Below, one piece after another: positions 19,006 through 28,867 of a DNA stretch of 64,000 nt. Made by a program: the position numbers and the translations under genes. Location: the NCBI GenBank assembly GCA_020975725.1, contig QXJR01000021.1:248001-312000 (forward strand), read 5' to 3'. The notes beneath the pieces were generated by a model that was not told the origin of the DNA, did no database searches, and saw only the letters and a list, made by a program, of their open reading frames with translations. How positions within the stretch are numbered: the stretch's first letter is position 1; every line of letters starts with the position of its first letter. Origin of the DNA: Picocystis sp. L7 (Eukaryota > Chlorophyta > Picocystophyceae > Picocystales > Picocystaceae).

Positions 19006-22000
19006 TCACGTCGGCATGGGCGAGGGATGCTTCCCGTCCTGCGCCATGGAAGACAAGCTGCGCAACAACGACAAGCGCATGGGAAGGCGTTCCTTCGGTT
19101 TCGGCAGCTGTGGCAGCGACGTCTCGACGAGACGCGTGGAGAGGCTGCCCACGGCCAAGCGCGCGAACTTGGGCGCCATCACCTTTTGGTTTCCATGCCT
19201 CGCAAGTGCACGTCCTCCGAGCGCCTTCGGCAACAGCAATCCCACCTGCAGTTCGCCAGGCACGCCTTTGAATTTGTATGCGCCTGCATGGTGCAGCTCC
19301 ACGTGTGTCGCACGTCGATCCTGCGCGATGCAGGAGGCCGAATGCTTGCTCTCCATCTCGTCCAGGACGCGCTCGGCCAATTCCATCGGCAACAGCACTT
19401 CTCCGCCCATCGATGCGCCCATGAGTCGTGCCGCGCGATTGACGAAGGTGCCGAAGTAATCGGCGCGTCCTGTGCTCCGATGTGGACACACCGCCACGGG
19501 CACGTCTTGGAAGACCCCCATGCAAGCGCGCAATCCACGCCAAAGTACTGGACAAGCACCAGCATCTACATCTGCAAGGGCATGGACATGGGAGGGTGAA
19601 GGGGAATGGTCTGCCTCCTGCCATGGAAGTTGCAAACTCACCTCGCGAGCAGCCTTGATCTCCAAGAGGCGAGGATCCCAATCCACCTGCATCAGGGATT
19701 CTTGAACCAACAAGCACCACTCCACGGCCTTCAAAGGATCGGAAAAGGCGATCATCAAAGCACCGTCCTGCTCCTGGCACTCGTAGCCATCACAAGCAGT
19801 AAGAGCCCTGCGTACGGTGTCCAAGTACTGCTCCATGGAGGCTTCCGCTACTTCAAGGTTGTACGCAGCTACCTCAGAAAACCTCTCCACCCTACAAAAC
19901 ACCACAGTCACCGCGCCGATGGGTTTGTTGTGATGGATCGTATCGATCGATGCTCTTGTCTGCCGCTGCATGGTGCCATCAGCCATTTCTATCCGCACAT
20001 CTTTATTTGAGGTGTAACGAGAAAGCATCCTACGAAAGCCATCCGACGCCATGGGTGCGTCAAAGAAACCTGGCGATAGCTTGGCAACGGTCGGCAGAGC
20101 TGGGAAGTAGCAAGCCCTTTCAATGAGCCTACCTGCCAGGACCTGGACCAGCTCAGAACCATTTCCTAAATCGCTCTCGTCCGCCAGCACGATATTCCCC
20201 ACCACATGGGTCCCCATATCTATCACTACCGGTATGCAGTCCTCCTGCTCCAAAAAGATGGGAGGAACCTTTGGATTGCTCCGTCTTGACCATGAAAACC
20301 TTTTCCCTCGGAATACCGTGGTGGATGTGCGAAGTGCCCTCAAGAAAGTGTGCCCCAATTGCTTCTTCTTTACCCTTTGTTCGTCCTTCCCAGGAGCCAA
20401 GAGACCGCTGATGCGAGGAATGATATGCGCATAGGTCATTCTGCTCATAAGAATTTGTCCACCATCTGGATAGTGGGAAAGTTCCATAACCTCATGAGCT
20501 GCACCACCGAAGTATTCCGCACGCTTGGTCACAGAGTGTATCTTGATCCGATCCACGACTCCTGTAGCGATGGCCATTCGTACACGGAGACCTTTAAAAA
20601 GAATCTGTCCACTGTCCCCTACAACAGAGGCTGTGTCTTCCTTTTCTTCAAACTCATCTGGCCAGTCTTGCTGAAGCAGCTCTGTTTGCGCAGCAAGGCA
20701 ATACTGTATGGCATCCAAAGGGTCGTGAAAAGCAATCGTGAAAGAGTCCCCTTCTGTTGTCACCTCGTATCCGCAGAACTTGGGAATCAGTTTCCTCATC
20801 AATTTGTCGTGAACTTCAGTGGCAACATCCATGGCAACTGCATGCCATTCCCACAAAGAGGAACTTCCCTTGACATCTGTGACAACAAGCGACACCTCCA
20901 AAGGCTCCTCTGGGTTCAGCCCTTGCCACTGCAGCACATGCTGTAAGTTTTTCCCTGTGAGCAACCCGGGAGTACCATTTCTTTTTATTCTTGCTACTCT
21001 ACTAGCTCTGATTTCCTTATAGATAGTAGCATGATAGCGCCATAGCAGAACTCCAGCCAACAACACGAAGACTGCAATAGGAATCATGATTGCATACCAG
21101 ATTGGACCACTACCAGGTGGTTGGAGATTGCACCGCAATACATTCCGGCCATCGCTCTCCTTCGACCGTACTGCCTTGTATCCTGGGAGACACTCGCAAG
21201 TCGCAAATTCGAAGTAGTCTGGATCAAGTGCGTAGACCCCACTACCCTCAAATTCAGCTGCATGATCCTCGATGAGGACCTTCTGGGTCGAAACACCGCT
21301 GCATGTCATCCCCACGTACTTTGTGGGCAGCTGCTCATTGGTGAAAGCCAAAAAGTCTGGAAGAGGACAGTGGTTACCGCAGTGCATGCTTGTGTTTCGC
21401 AGGTCGGCGGAGATCATGAATTTTATCTCTGCCATCTCTGTCGGAATTTCCCCGGTCAACCCATCGTTGTTCGAAAAGTCTAGCCATTCCAATCCATCCA
21501 ACAGGTTGATTTTCGGAGGGATCGTTCCTGAGAGGCTGTAATTCGACAATCCAAGGGCTCTCAATGCCAGCTCTGACTCGCATTCATATGCTAACACCAC
21601 TTCTGCGCCTTGGGTATCTAAGCTCTGGATGCTGGGTTGGAACAGGGGGGAGAAGACCCGATACCCGGGTTGGATCTGAAAAATCGTGCGATTCGCCAAG
21701 AATTCCCGCTCGGATATCATTCCTGTTCCCGCACTGATGGAGTAACTCAAGCAGCAGGAGGTCCCTTCCCAGAAGCAGAGAGTGACGTTTGGCGTGAAGA
21801 ACGGTCGGTCGTGGTACCTGTAGTAGCATTCTATGAGGAACTCTTCGGAGTTCAAGCACTCCTGGTGCACTTCGCACGCCTCCAGTCCGGGCCTTGCGTT
21901 GTCCAGAAGCAGGTTGTACGAGTACGATCCTCCTAGCTTTCCGATTTCTGCAGCGATGTCGATGCCTTCGTAGCATCGGATCGTCGAAATCGGATTCTTC

Positions 22001-22176
22001 CACTGGTCTCCACCTGTGGCGTTGTACAGTGCTCGGAGCCCTTCCAACGTCCGCGGATCGTCGAACTCGCCCAGCATCCAAGGTTCCACGTACACCGCGG
22101 AGGTATCCTCTTCCCCATACGCGCTGAAAAACGTCGCCAACAGCGCCAAGCATGCGAGCAAAGCGAAGCGCGGCAT
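19006..22176 (-). CDS. Receptor-type class III adenylyl/guanylyl cyclase with two cyclase domains
   Basis: 1056 aa, single exon, from the ATG at 22176 (MPRFALLACLALLATFFSAY signal peptide). The ectodomain (about 22-355) carries a plant-type LRR cap (LYNATGGDQW) and a few LRRs (SLSGTIPPKINLLDGLEWLD). Membrane segment about 359-379 (WYAIMIPIAVFVLLAGVLLW). Cyclase domain 1 (about 424-590) has both metal aspartates (VVTDVKG, EGDSFTIAF) but lacks the Asn-Arg signature. Cyclase domain 2 (about 745-990) lacks the first aspartate (VVFCRVERF) but has FVNRAARL. By analogy with mammalian adenylyl cyclase the two halves would build one active site. Nucleotide specificity was not determined. A GTGAGT near 19640 is not a usable donor because available acceptors break the frame. 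Confidence 0.88.
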   Translation of the reverse strand: MPRFALLACLALLATFFSAYGEEDTSAVYVEPWMLGEFDDPRTLEGLRALYNATGGDQWKNPISTIRCYEGIDIAAEIGKLGGSYSYNLLLDNARPGLEACEVHQECLNSEEFLIECYYRYHDRPFFTPNVTLCFWEGTSCCLSYSISAGTGMISEREFLANRTIFQIQPGYRVFSPLFQPSIQSLDTQGAEVVLAYECESELALRALGLSNYSLSGTIPPKINLLDGLEWLDFSNNDGLTGEIPTEMAEIKFMISADLRNTSMHCGNHCPLPDFLAFTNEQLPTKYVGMTCSGVSTQKVLIEDHAAEFEGSGVYALDPDYFEFATCECLPGYKAVRSKESDGRNVLRCNLQPPGSGPIWYAIMIPIAVFVLLAGVLLWRYHATIYKEIRASRVARIKRNGTPGLLTGKNLQHVLQWQGLNPEEPLEVSLVVTDVKGSSSLWEWHAVAMDVATEVHDKLMRKLIPKFCGYEVTTEGDSFTIAFHDPLDAIQYCLAAQTELLQQDWPDEFEEKEDTASVVGDSGQILFKGLRVRMAIATGVVDRIKIHSVTKRAEYFGGAAHEVMELSHYPDGGQILMSRMTYAHIIPRISGLLAPGKDEQRVKKKQLGHTFLRALRTSTTVFRGKRFSWSRRSNPKVPPIFLEQEDCIPVVIDMGTHVVGNIVLADESDLGNGSELVQVLAGRLIERACYFPALPTVAKLSPGFFDAPMASDGFRRMLSRYTSNKDVRIEMADGTMQRQTRASIDTIHHNKPIGAVTVVFCRVERFSEVAAYNLEVAEASMEQYLDTVRRALTACDGYECQEQDGALMIAFSDPLKAVEWCLLVQESLMQVDWDPRLLEIKAAREVSLQLPWQEADHSPSPSHVHALADVDAGACPVLWRGLRACMGVFQDVPVAVCPHRSTGRADYFGTFVNRAARLMGASMGGEVLLPMELAERVLDEMESKHSASCIAQDRRATHVELHHAGAYKFKGVPGELQVGLLLPKALGGRALARHGNQKVMAPKFARLAVGSLSTRLVETSLPQLPKPKERLPMRLSLLRSLSSMAQDGKHPSPMPT

Positions 22177-22250
22177 GGCCACGTTCGCCGACGCTTCCGA
22201 ACTGTTCCAAAGGGAACAGACCCGAATGGATCTCCCTTCTATACCCGACT

Positions 22251-22255
22251 GGAAT
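22251..22255. repeat. Target-site duplication, left copy (GGAAT)
   Basis: GGAAT directly precedes the left LTR and is repeated exactly at 27263-27267 after the right LTR: a 5-bp duplication, the length made by copia-type integrases. Confidence 0.9.
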
Positions 22256-22706
22256 TGTTAGTCAATTGGCTGTATCTCGGTACAATCATGATGGTTCACT
22301 CGAGTCACCCCGGTTCGGAGAAGATACTCCCACCCCCGGTGGTTTCGAGTCTCGGAAGGGATCGAAGGGACTGGGTCACCCCGTCACAGAAGACTGCAGT
22401 GGTAGGTAGCTTGTAGTGCATGGGACTGTAGTACTGCCCCCCACCTGATATACTCCAGTGGAGTGTCAGAAGGGACTGGTAGAGAGAAGTGTGGACGCTT
22501 GCTGCTGTGTTGGACTCGTGAGCCTACGAGAAGACCTGAAGAGCACGGCAACTGGAACCGTTGGAACACACGTACAGTCAAACTTGGAACCTGGTTTGTG
22601 ACTCGCACGCTCGTGAGTGGAACTGTAATACTAGGTAGTGAATTACTGGTGATAATTATCGATCTCTCTCACCCAAAACCCACTGAGAAAGACTATTCGG
22701 ACAACA
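22256..22706 (+). repeat. Left LTR of the copia element
   Basis: 451 bp, TGTTAGTC...ACAACA, about 98% identical to the right LTR. The following bases (GGTTAAGAGCC) should hold the primer-binding site but are not an obvious complement of the 3' end of the initiator tRNA encoded at 11.0 kb. Confidence 0.92.
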
Positions 22707-22723
22707 GGTTAAGAGCCTTGAGA

Positions 22724-25700
22724 ATGGCAGAAGCTGCAGGAGCAGCAGAGGTGTTTGAAGACACACCGACGATGAGCGCAAGCTCAGGACCACAAGTGGT
22801 GTCCTACAGGATAGATTTATCCAAGGTACCTGAGTTGGACCATTCCAACTGGATTTGTTGGAAGGAAAGGATGATGAATGTGTTGGTTGTCGCTGGCTTG
22901 CGAGATACTCTCGATGCCACGGAGGACGGACCAACAGGCATGAAGAGGAGCCTGGTAGCAAGAGGTGCTATCATGCAGACCTTGAGATCTGAGGACTTGC
23001 TGTCCCTCAGAAATCTGCAAGAAGCCAAAGATGTATGGCAGAAATTGATCAGAAAGTATGATCTCCATACTGAAGTAAGTGCACAGGCAGCCCTCGATGT
23101 GTACGATGGAGTTGCGATGCATGCTGGTGAAAAGATCAGCAAGTTCATGGAGAGGGTAGAATCACTTGCCAATCTGGTGATGAACACTGGAAGAGTGGTT
23201 TCAGAGGAGGACATGTGCAGGAAGGTGAAGAGAGGATTGCCGTCCGAGTATCGGCCTGTCCAGTTGTCGATACAGGCGTCCGGAGTCCCGCTGACGATGG
23301 ACTATCTGAGAGCTCAGCTGCTGGCATTTGAAATGACCTTAGACAGCAAACCTAAGGCATTGAAGACCTTCATGAAGAAAGGCAAAAGCAGAAAGCCCAA
23401 GAAAGGGCCTGGCAACAAGACAGCAGTTTGCTGGCATTGTGGAGAGGCTGGGCACATCAAGCCCCACTGCCCCAGGAAGAATGAGGACATCAGTAAAGGA
23501 ACTGATGCTGGACATGAAAAAGCAAATCACACTGCTTTCATGGCATCACTCATTGAACAGGATGTTCAGCTGTCCAGTTGGATCGTGGACAGCGGTGCGA
23601 CCGAGCACATGACAGGATGCAGAAAATTCTTTGATGACACCCTGGAGAGTGTCAATGGTAAAGAGATCAGTACTGCAGGTGGGAACCTTCCCATTGCAGG
23701 TTCTGGAGATGTGTATCTCTCCAGAGGAGGACACAACATTGTCCTTACTGGTGTACTCTTTGTGCCTGGACTGAAATACAATCTGTTTTCAGTACCCAAG
23801 GCAATTTCTGCAGGAGCCAGTGTCACATTTGCTGACACAGGCTGCACCATCAAGAAAGGTGAAGTAGAGCTGCTGGCACAGTCTCTAAAAGATGGATCAA
23901 TGGCACTGCTCACAGATGCAGAACTGTGGCATGCCAGGCTTGGTCATCCAAGTTTGTTTGTGTTGAAGAGCATGGGACTGCCAAGTCAGCTACCCAAGCC
24001 ATGTGTGGTGTGTCCTCAGGCCAAGATGACACAGAAGCCACACCAAGCCATCAAGCAGACTTATAAGCCACTGGATAGGATCTCATTTGATCTTATGGGA
24101 CCAGTAGAACCTGAAGCACTGGGAGGTCACAGGTATGTTGTGACTGCAGTGGATGCTGCCACCAAAGCCTACAAAGTGCACCTGGCACCAAGCAAAGATG
24201 CAGCAGCAGGATTTGTGAAGGAGACTATCAGTTGGTTTGAGCAACGTGGAGGTTGTTCTGTAAAAGCCATCAGAACAGATAGAGGCAGTGAGTTCCTGAA
24301 CAAGGAACTGATGGAGTGGCTGAAGGACCGTGGAATCATCCATGAGAAGACTGCTGGATATGAACCTCAGCAGAATGGACAAGCAGAACGGTTGAACAGA
24401 ACACTTATGGAGGGCACAAGAGCCCTGCTGATACAAAGCAACATGCCCCATTCATTGTGGGGTGAAGCAGTCAGGACTGTTGCTTATGTGAGGAACCTGG
24501 TACCGGCAAAAGGTACTGGTGATAAAAGTCCGGCTGAACTGCTGACAGGCAGCAGTATAGACCTAAATATGTTGAAGGTATGGGGTTGCAAAGCCCTGGT
24601 GCATGTTCCTGAAGAGAAAAGGTCAGGAAAGTTGGCTCCAAGAGCCCAGGAAGCTGTCTTCATTGGTTATGAAAACAGCAGCACATACAGATTTTTGGTG
24701 AATGGACAGTTGGTGCTGTCCAGGACAGCAGAATTCTTCGAAAGTGAGCCAGGTAAGCTACATGGTTCATTTGGAACACAAGAATTGGTTATACCTGATC
24801 TGCTTGTTGAACCTGGAAATCGCCCGTTGAGCGATGTTTCCGAAAAAGCAGAAAATCTCTCTCAGCTCCTGGAGAGCGGTAAAAGCAGTGATCAGATGGT
24901 CACAGGTGGTCAAACCAGTGTGGAAAGTGTTGTTGGTGATGGTATAGCTGATACCACAGTACAGGAAAACCTGGAAGGAATAACACCACATGACCTGGAA
25001 AATGACAGTGTGAAAAATGCAGGAATTATTTCAGATTCTGGTGCAGAAAGTCGTTTTGACGAGGAAACCGACTTTACGGATCAGAATGAACGAAATGAAA
25101 CGTCAAGCGAAACAAGAGAACTTCAAAGTACAGGAAATTATGATTTAAGGCAACGACAAGACGTTGACTACAGGAAACTTGCTCTTGGTTTGAAGGCAGA
25201 CGTGGAATCTGAAAAGCTCCCTGCAGATTTTTCTGGTTATGAAGAAGCCATGGAAAGATCTGACGCTGATCTTTGGAAAATGGCTGTCGAAGATGAAATC
25301 AGATCGTTGTATGAGTCTGATACATGGAAAGTTGCGGATCTTCCTGCTGGAAGAAAAGCGCTGGAGACCAAGTGGGTCTTCAAGATCAAGAAAGATGCCG
25401 CCGGTAACGTTGAACGGTACAAGGCGAGGCTGGTGATCAAAGGTTTTCAGCAAAGGGAAGGCATTGATTTTGCTGAAATATATGCACCTGTTGTGAGTAA
25501 AACAGCACTCAGAATGTTCTTGACAGTAGCAGCTGTGCAAGACCTGGAACTTGAACAACTGGATATCAAGACTGCTTTTCTGAATGCAGATCTTATGGAA
25601 GACATCTACATGAAGTTTCCAGAAGGGGTACAACCTGTACCTGGAAAAGTGTTGAAGCTTAAGAAAAGCTTGTATGGCCTGAAGCAAGCACCAAGGATGT

Positions 25701-26794
25701 GGAACAAGCTACTGACCACTACCCTGAAAGAGGTGCTGGGCTGTGCGTGCAACGGTGTTGAAGAATCTGTGCTGCTCTGCAGGTCAGATACTTCAGTGTG
25801 CTACATATGTGTGTATGTGGATGATATCCTGCTGGCTTCAAGTGACAAAGCATTACTGCAGAAGGTCATTGATGGACTGTGTAGTAAGTTTGATGCAAGA
25901 CACTTGGGGCCTGCTCACTTGTTCTGTGGTATGGTCATGACCAGGAACAGAAAAAGCAGGATGATACACTTGTCAGAAGCTGCAAAGATTGACAAGATGC
26001 TGGAAAAGTTTGGAATGGACAATGCAAAGGAGAGTAGAGTGCCACTTTCTGAATGCATGAAACAAGGAAAGGAAGAAAGTGATGAGGAATTGGTTGTGCA
26101 GTACCAGCAGTTGGTTGGACAATTGCTTTATTTGTCGACGACGGTACGGCCTGATATTGCCCATGCAGCATCGGTGCTATCCAGATACATGAGCAAGCCT
26201 GCTCAGGAACACTGGAAAGCAGCAAAGAGAGTACTGAAGTACTTGAAAGGAACCAGAACACATGGTCTGTGTCTTGGTCAGCATGAACCTGTATCAGCAA
26301 ATGCAGAAATGGGTTTGGAGTTGACAGGATACTGTGATTCTGATTTTGGAACAGATGTGGACACAAGGAGGTCCAGGACTGGTTTCTTGTTCCTGCTGAA
26401 TGGAAGCCTGGTGGCATGGTATAGCAAGTTGCAGAAGACTGTTGCCACTAGCACTGCAGAAGCAGAATACATGGCTGTGAGTGCTTGCGTGAAAGAAGCA
26501 CTGTGGATCAGAAACTTCTTGGGAAGTTTGATGAACGGTACTTGGGATGGCATCCTAATACTGAATGACAACCAAGCTACTTTGAGGATGATCAATGATC
26601 TCAATTCAGTTTCCAGATCAAAGCACATTGACATCCAGCATCACTTTGTACGAGAACGTGCAGTGCGTGGTGAAGTGAAATTTCACTACTGTCCCACGGA
26701 CATCATGTTGGCAGATTATCTCACGAAGATATTGCCATCATCAAGATTTGAAGAGATCAGAGATGCTCTTCATGTTGTGAAGAAACAAGAGTGA
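22724..26794 (+). CDS. Copia gag-pol polyprotein
   Basis: About 1356 codons from the first ATG after the left LTR. Parts in order: gag capsid-like region, CCHC zinc knuckle (CWHCGEAGHIKPHC), aspartic protease (IVDSGATEHM), GAG-pre-integrase zinc finger (LWHARLGHPS), integrase core (DLMGPVEP ... TDRGSEF ... QNGQAERLNRT), reverse transcriptase (IKTAFLNAD, YVDDILLAS) and RNase H (GYCDSDFGTD, STAEAEYMA). Gag and pol share one frame, as in many copia elements. The element looks whole by eye. Confidence 0.93.
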   Translation: MAEAAGAAEVFEDTPTMSASSGPQVVSYRIDLSKVPELDHSNWICWKERMMNVLVVAGLRDTLDATEDGPTGMKRSLVARGAIMQTLRSEDLLSLRNLQEAKDVWQKLIRKYDLHTEVSAQAALDVYDGVAMHAGEKISKFMERVESLANLVMNTGRVVSEEDMCRKVKRGLPSEYRPVQLSIQASGVPLTMDYLRAQLLAFEMTLDSKPKALKTFMKKGKSRKPKKGPGNKTAVCWHCGEAGHIKPHCPRKNEDISKGTDAGHEKANHTAFMASLIEQDVQLSSWIVDSGATEHMTGCRKFFDDTLESVNGKEISTAGGNLPIAGSGDVYLSRGGHNIVLTGVLFVPGLKYNLFSVPKAISAGASVTFADTGCTIKKGEVELLAQSLKDGSMALLTDAELWHARLGHPSLFVLKSMGLPSQLPKPCVVCPQAKMTQKPHQAIKQTYKPLDRISFDLMGPVEPEALGGHRYVVTAVDAATKAYKVHLAPSKDAAAGFVKETISWFEQRGGCSVKAIRTDRGSEFLNKELMEWLKDRGIIHEKTAGYEPQQNGQAERLNRTLMEGTRALLIQSNMPHSLWGEAVRTVAYVRNLVPAKGTGDKSPAELLTGSSIDLNMLKVWGCKALVHVPEEKRSGKLAPRAQEAVFIGYENSSTYRFLVNGQLVLSRTAEFFESEPGKLHGSFGTQELVIPDLLVEPGNRPLSDVSEKAENLSQLLESGKSSDQMVTGGQTSVESVVGDGIADTTVQENLEGITPHDLENDSVKNAGIISDSGAESRFDEETDFTDQNERNETSSETRELQSTGNYDLRQRQDVDYRKLALGLKADVESEKLPADFSGYEEAMERSDADLWKMAVEDEIRSLYESDTWKVADLPAGRKALETKWVFKIKKDAAGNVERYKARLVIKGFQQREGIDFAEIYAPVVSKTALRMFLTVAAVQDLELEQLDIKTAFLNADLMEDIYMKFPEGVQPVPGKVLKLKKSLYGLKQAPRMWNKLLTTTLKEVLGCACNGVEESVLLCRSDTSVCYICVYVDDILLASSDKALLQKVIDGLCSKFDARHLGPAHLFCGMVMTRNRKSRMIHLSEAAKIDKMLEKFGMDNAKESRVPLSECMKQGKEESDEELVVQYQQLVGQLLYLSTTVRPDIAHAASVLSRYMSKPAQEHWKAAKRVLKYLKGTRTHGLCLGQHEPVSANAEMGLELTGYCDSDFGTDVDTRRSRTGFLFLLNGSLVAWYSKLQKTVATSTAEAEYMAVSACVKEALWIRNFLGSLMNGTWDGILILNDNQATLRMINDLNSVSRSKHIDIQHHFVRERAVRGEVKFHYCPTDIMLADYLTKILPSSRFEEIRDALHVVKKQE

Positions 26795-26812
26795 ATCATG
26801 ATTGAGGGGGAG

Positions 26813-27262
26813 TGTTAGTCCATTGGCTGTACCTCGGTACAATCATGATGGTTCACTCGAGTCCCCCCAGTTCGGAGAAGATACTCCCACCCCGGTGGTT
26901 TCGAGTCTCGGAAGGGATCGAAGGGACTGGGTCACCCCGTCACAGAAGACTGCAGTGGTAGGTAGCTTGTAGTGCATGGGACTGTAGCACTGCCCCCCAC
27001 CTGATATACTCCAGTGGAGTGTCAGAAGGGATTGGTAGAGAGAAGTGTGGACGCTTGCTGCTGTGTTGGACTCGTGAGCCTACGAGAAGACCTGAAGAGC
27101 ACGGCAACTGGAACCGTTGGAACACACGTACAGTCAAACTTGGAACCTGGTTTGTGACTCACACGCTCGTGAGTGGAACTGTAATACTAGGTAGTGAATT
27201 ACTGGTGATAATTATCGATCTCTCTCACCCAAAACCCACTGAGAAAGACTATTCGGACAACA
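26813..27262 (+). repeat. Right LTR of the copia element
   Basis: 450 bp, followed directly by the GGAAT duplication at 27263-27267. A handful of differences from the left LTR give the approximate age statement. Confidence 0.92.
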
Positions 27263-27267
27263 GGAAT

Positions 27268-27936
27268 GCCCTTGGGAACCCGGAGGGAATTCCCTTGTGT
27301 TCGGGACTGGTCCCAGGGGAGATCGAGCACGGCAGTCAGACAGCATGTCAGAGGGAGTTTCTTCTCTAGCGGTCCGCATAGACCACAGTTGACATCATGG
27401 AGGATCTTCACGGTGGGGAGGGAAGCGATGCACTCGCAAAGAATGCACTCACGTGTACTACGATATGCACCATATCGCACCAAGCGTCCTTCCCCGCATC
27501 GCCGGGACCAGGGGGGCACATCCGTTGTAACTGGCGAAAGTCATACGAACGCTTCCACTCGGTGTGGAAGCTGTGAACACAGTCGAATTCAGGAAAAGTC
27601 TGCAAACTTCCCAGCTTGCGTAAGACAGAATATGGATGAGGGATCCGTCAAGCAAATGGTATCGTGACATTACAGTCGGAGCGTCAGCGTCCAAAGATTG
27701 ATCTAGTTGAGGAGTGGACAGATCGCTCGTGTGTACTGCACAGACATTCAATCAAACACTGAAAAAAACATTGCAGGAGGCGGTGGTAACATGATTAGGA
27801 GGATAGAAATCGTGGGTGCAGGGTGGAAAACTAGGCACGGCATGTGTCGATCCATTCCCCGTTCCCCCGCGTGTCGAAGGTTCCTGCAGCATGCTATCAT
27901 ACGTCAGCCCTGTGTTGGTCATGCTCCACCAGGCCA
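27268..27936. other. Intergenic remainder between copia element and SDR
   Basis: About 670 bp that belonged to the cyclase upstream region before the insertion. No gene supported. It starts with a short GGGAATTCCC-type dyad. Confidence 0.4.
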
Positions 27937-28743
27937 TCAAAAATCAATTTCTTGGTTCTCTGCAAAAAATCTCCCTGTCACGCAGTCGTTCCTGGGACAG
28001 AGGGCTAGCATAGCGGGAGTCTTTGCACCTTCTTCGGGAGGCTTGACGCCTCTCCAACTCGTCATTTCCGTCTTGCAGTATCCAGGACACACGGCGTTGA
28101 CGAATGCGTTCTTTCCTTCCCATTCACGAGCCAGTACGCGTGTGTAAGCCGACGTTCCTGCCTTGCTCACGCCGTACATCGTCTCCGGCCATCCCTTTTG
28201 GCGACACGTCCCATCGCCGACCGATTCCACGAATTCGTCCATCAACTGCAACACGTCGGCTTTGGTGCTGGCACGCTCGAAACGTTGGCGCAGGGCCTGT
28301 TCTTTGAAGATTCCTAGGTTTCCCGCCCGGCTCGAAATGTTCACGACTCGAAAACCATGCGATTCGTCCGTCGGCTTGAGCATCATCATTCTTTCACAGA
28401 CACGGATCGTCCCTCGCACATTCACGTCAATGGTCTTCCTGGCTTCCTTCGGGCCGAAGATGTTGCCTTTGTAGGCCATTCCTGCATTGTTGACGAGCAC
28501 GTCCAGCCCACCGAAGTTCTCCTCGATCCATGTAGCCGCTGCGTTGACGCTCGCTTCGTCCTCGAGGTCGAGCTGCACGGCGTGGATCTTCCCGGATCCT
28601 TCCCTGCGCAGTTCCTCGGCCGCCTTCTTCCCTTTCTCCGCGTCCCTGGCCCCCAGCACCGCGTCCACGCCTCTCCCCTTGAGTTGTCTCGCGATTTCCA
28701 GCCCGATCCCGCGATTTGCGCCCGTCACGAGCGCCACAACCAT
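27937..28743 (-). CDS. Short-chain dehydrogenase/reductase, carbonyl-reductase-like
   Basis: 268 aa from the ATG at 28743 (MVVALVTGANRGIGLE); an ATG at 28812 would add 23 basic residues. A classical SDR with cofactor motif TGANRGIG (about 7-14), the LVNNAG strand, NISSRAG with the catalytic serine, and YGVSKAG as the YxxxK catalytic pair. The domain then runs through NAVCPGYCKTEMTSW. Order and spacing match CBR1-type NADPH carbonyl reductases, which reduce quinones and reactive carbonyls; the substrate here is unknown. It diverges from the gene at 28868 with a GTTAAC element between them. Confidence 0.9.
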   Translation of the reverse strand: MVVALVTGANRGIGLEIARQLKGRGVDAVLGARDAEKGKKAAEELRREGSGKIHAVQLDLEDEASVNAAATWIEENFGGLDVLVNNAGMAYKGNIFGPKEARKTIDVNVRGTIRVCERMMMLKPTDESHGFRVVNISSRAGNLGIFKEQALRQRFERASTKADVLQLMDEFVESVGDGTCRQKGWPETMYGVSKAGTSAYTRVLAREWEGKNAFVNAVCPGYCKTEMTSWRGVKPPEEGAKTPAMLALCPRNDCVTGRFFAENQEIDF

Positions 28744-28822
28744 CGCCAAACGCGCTGCTCCACGTCCTTCCGACACGTCGCACCGCACGTGTCGGCGAAC
28801 TGGGTGCTCCATCTCGACCGAG

Positions 28823-28828
28823 GTTAAC
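28823..28828. promoter_or_regulatory. GTTAAC element in the SDR/28.9-kb divergent promoter
   Basis: Reads AGGTTAACTCG, the fullest form of the recurring element, 79 bp before the SDR ATG and 39 bp before the + strand ATG at 28868. Confidence 0.4.
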
Positions 28829-28867
28829 TCGATGCTAAACTCGCGGGCGAGGAGACGCGCCTGGACG

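Larger units (their letters stand above)
22256..27262 (+). mobile_element. Ty1/copia LTR retrotransposon, whole-looking
   Basis: A 5.0-kb element with 450-bp LTRs starting TG and ending CA, a 5-bp target duplication, and a purine tract (26804-26812) before the right LTR. The internal region carries one uninterrupted gag-pol frame. Domain order, with integrase before reverse transcriptase, places it in the Ty1/copia superfamily. The LTRs are about 98% identical, so insertion is recent on the scale of the host's neutral rate. No break is obvious in the frame. It lies with its 5' LTR facing the cyclase start, 79 bp away, and in opposite transcriptional orientation. Confidence 0.95.

Noticed and set aside
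19560-19650. Possible intron in the cyclase gene (GTGAGT donor)
   Set aside because: All nearby acceptors would move the second cyclase domain out of frame, and the sequence is already in frame without splicing.
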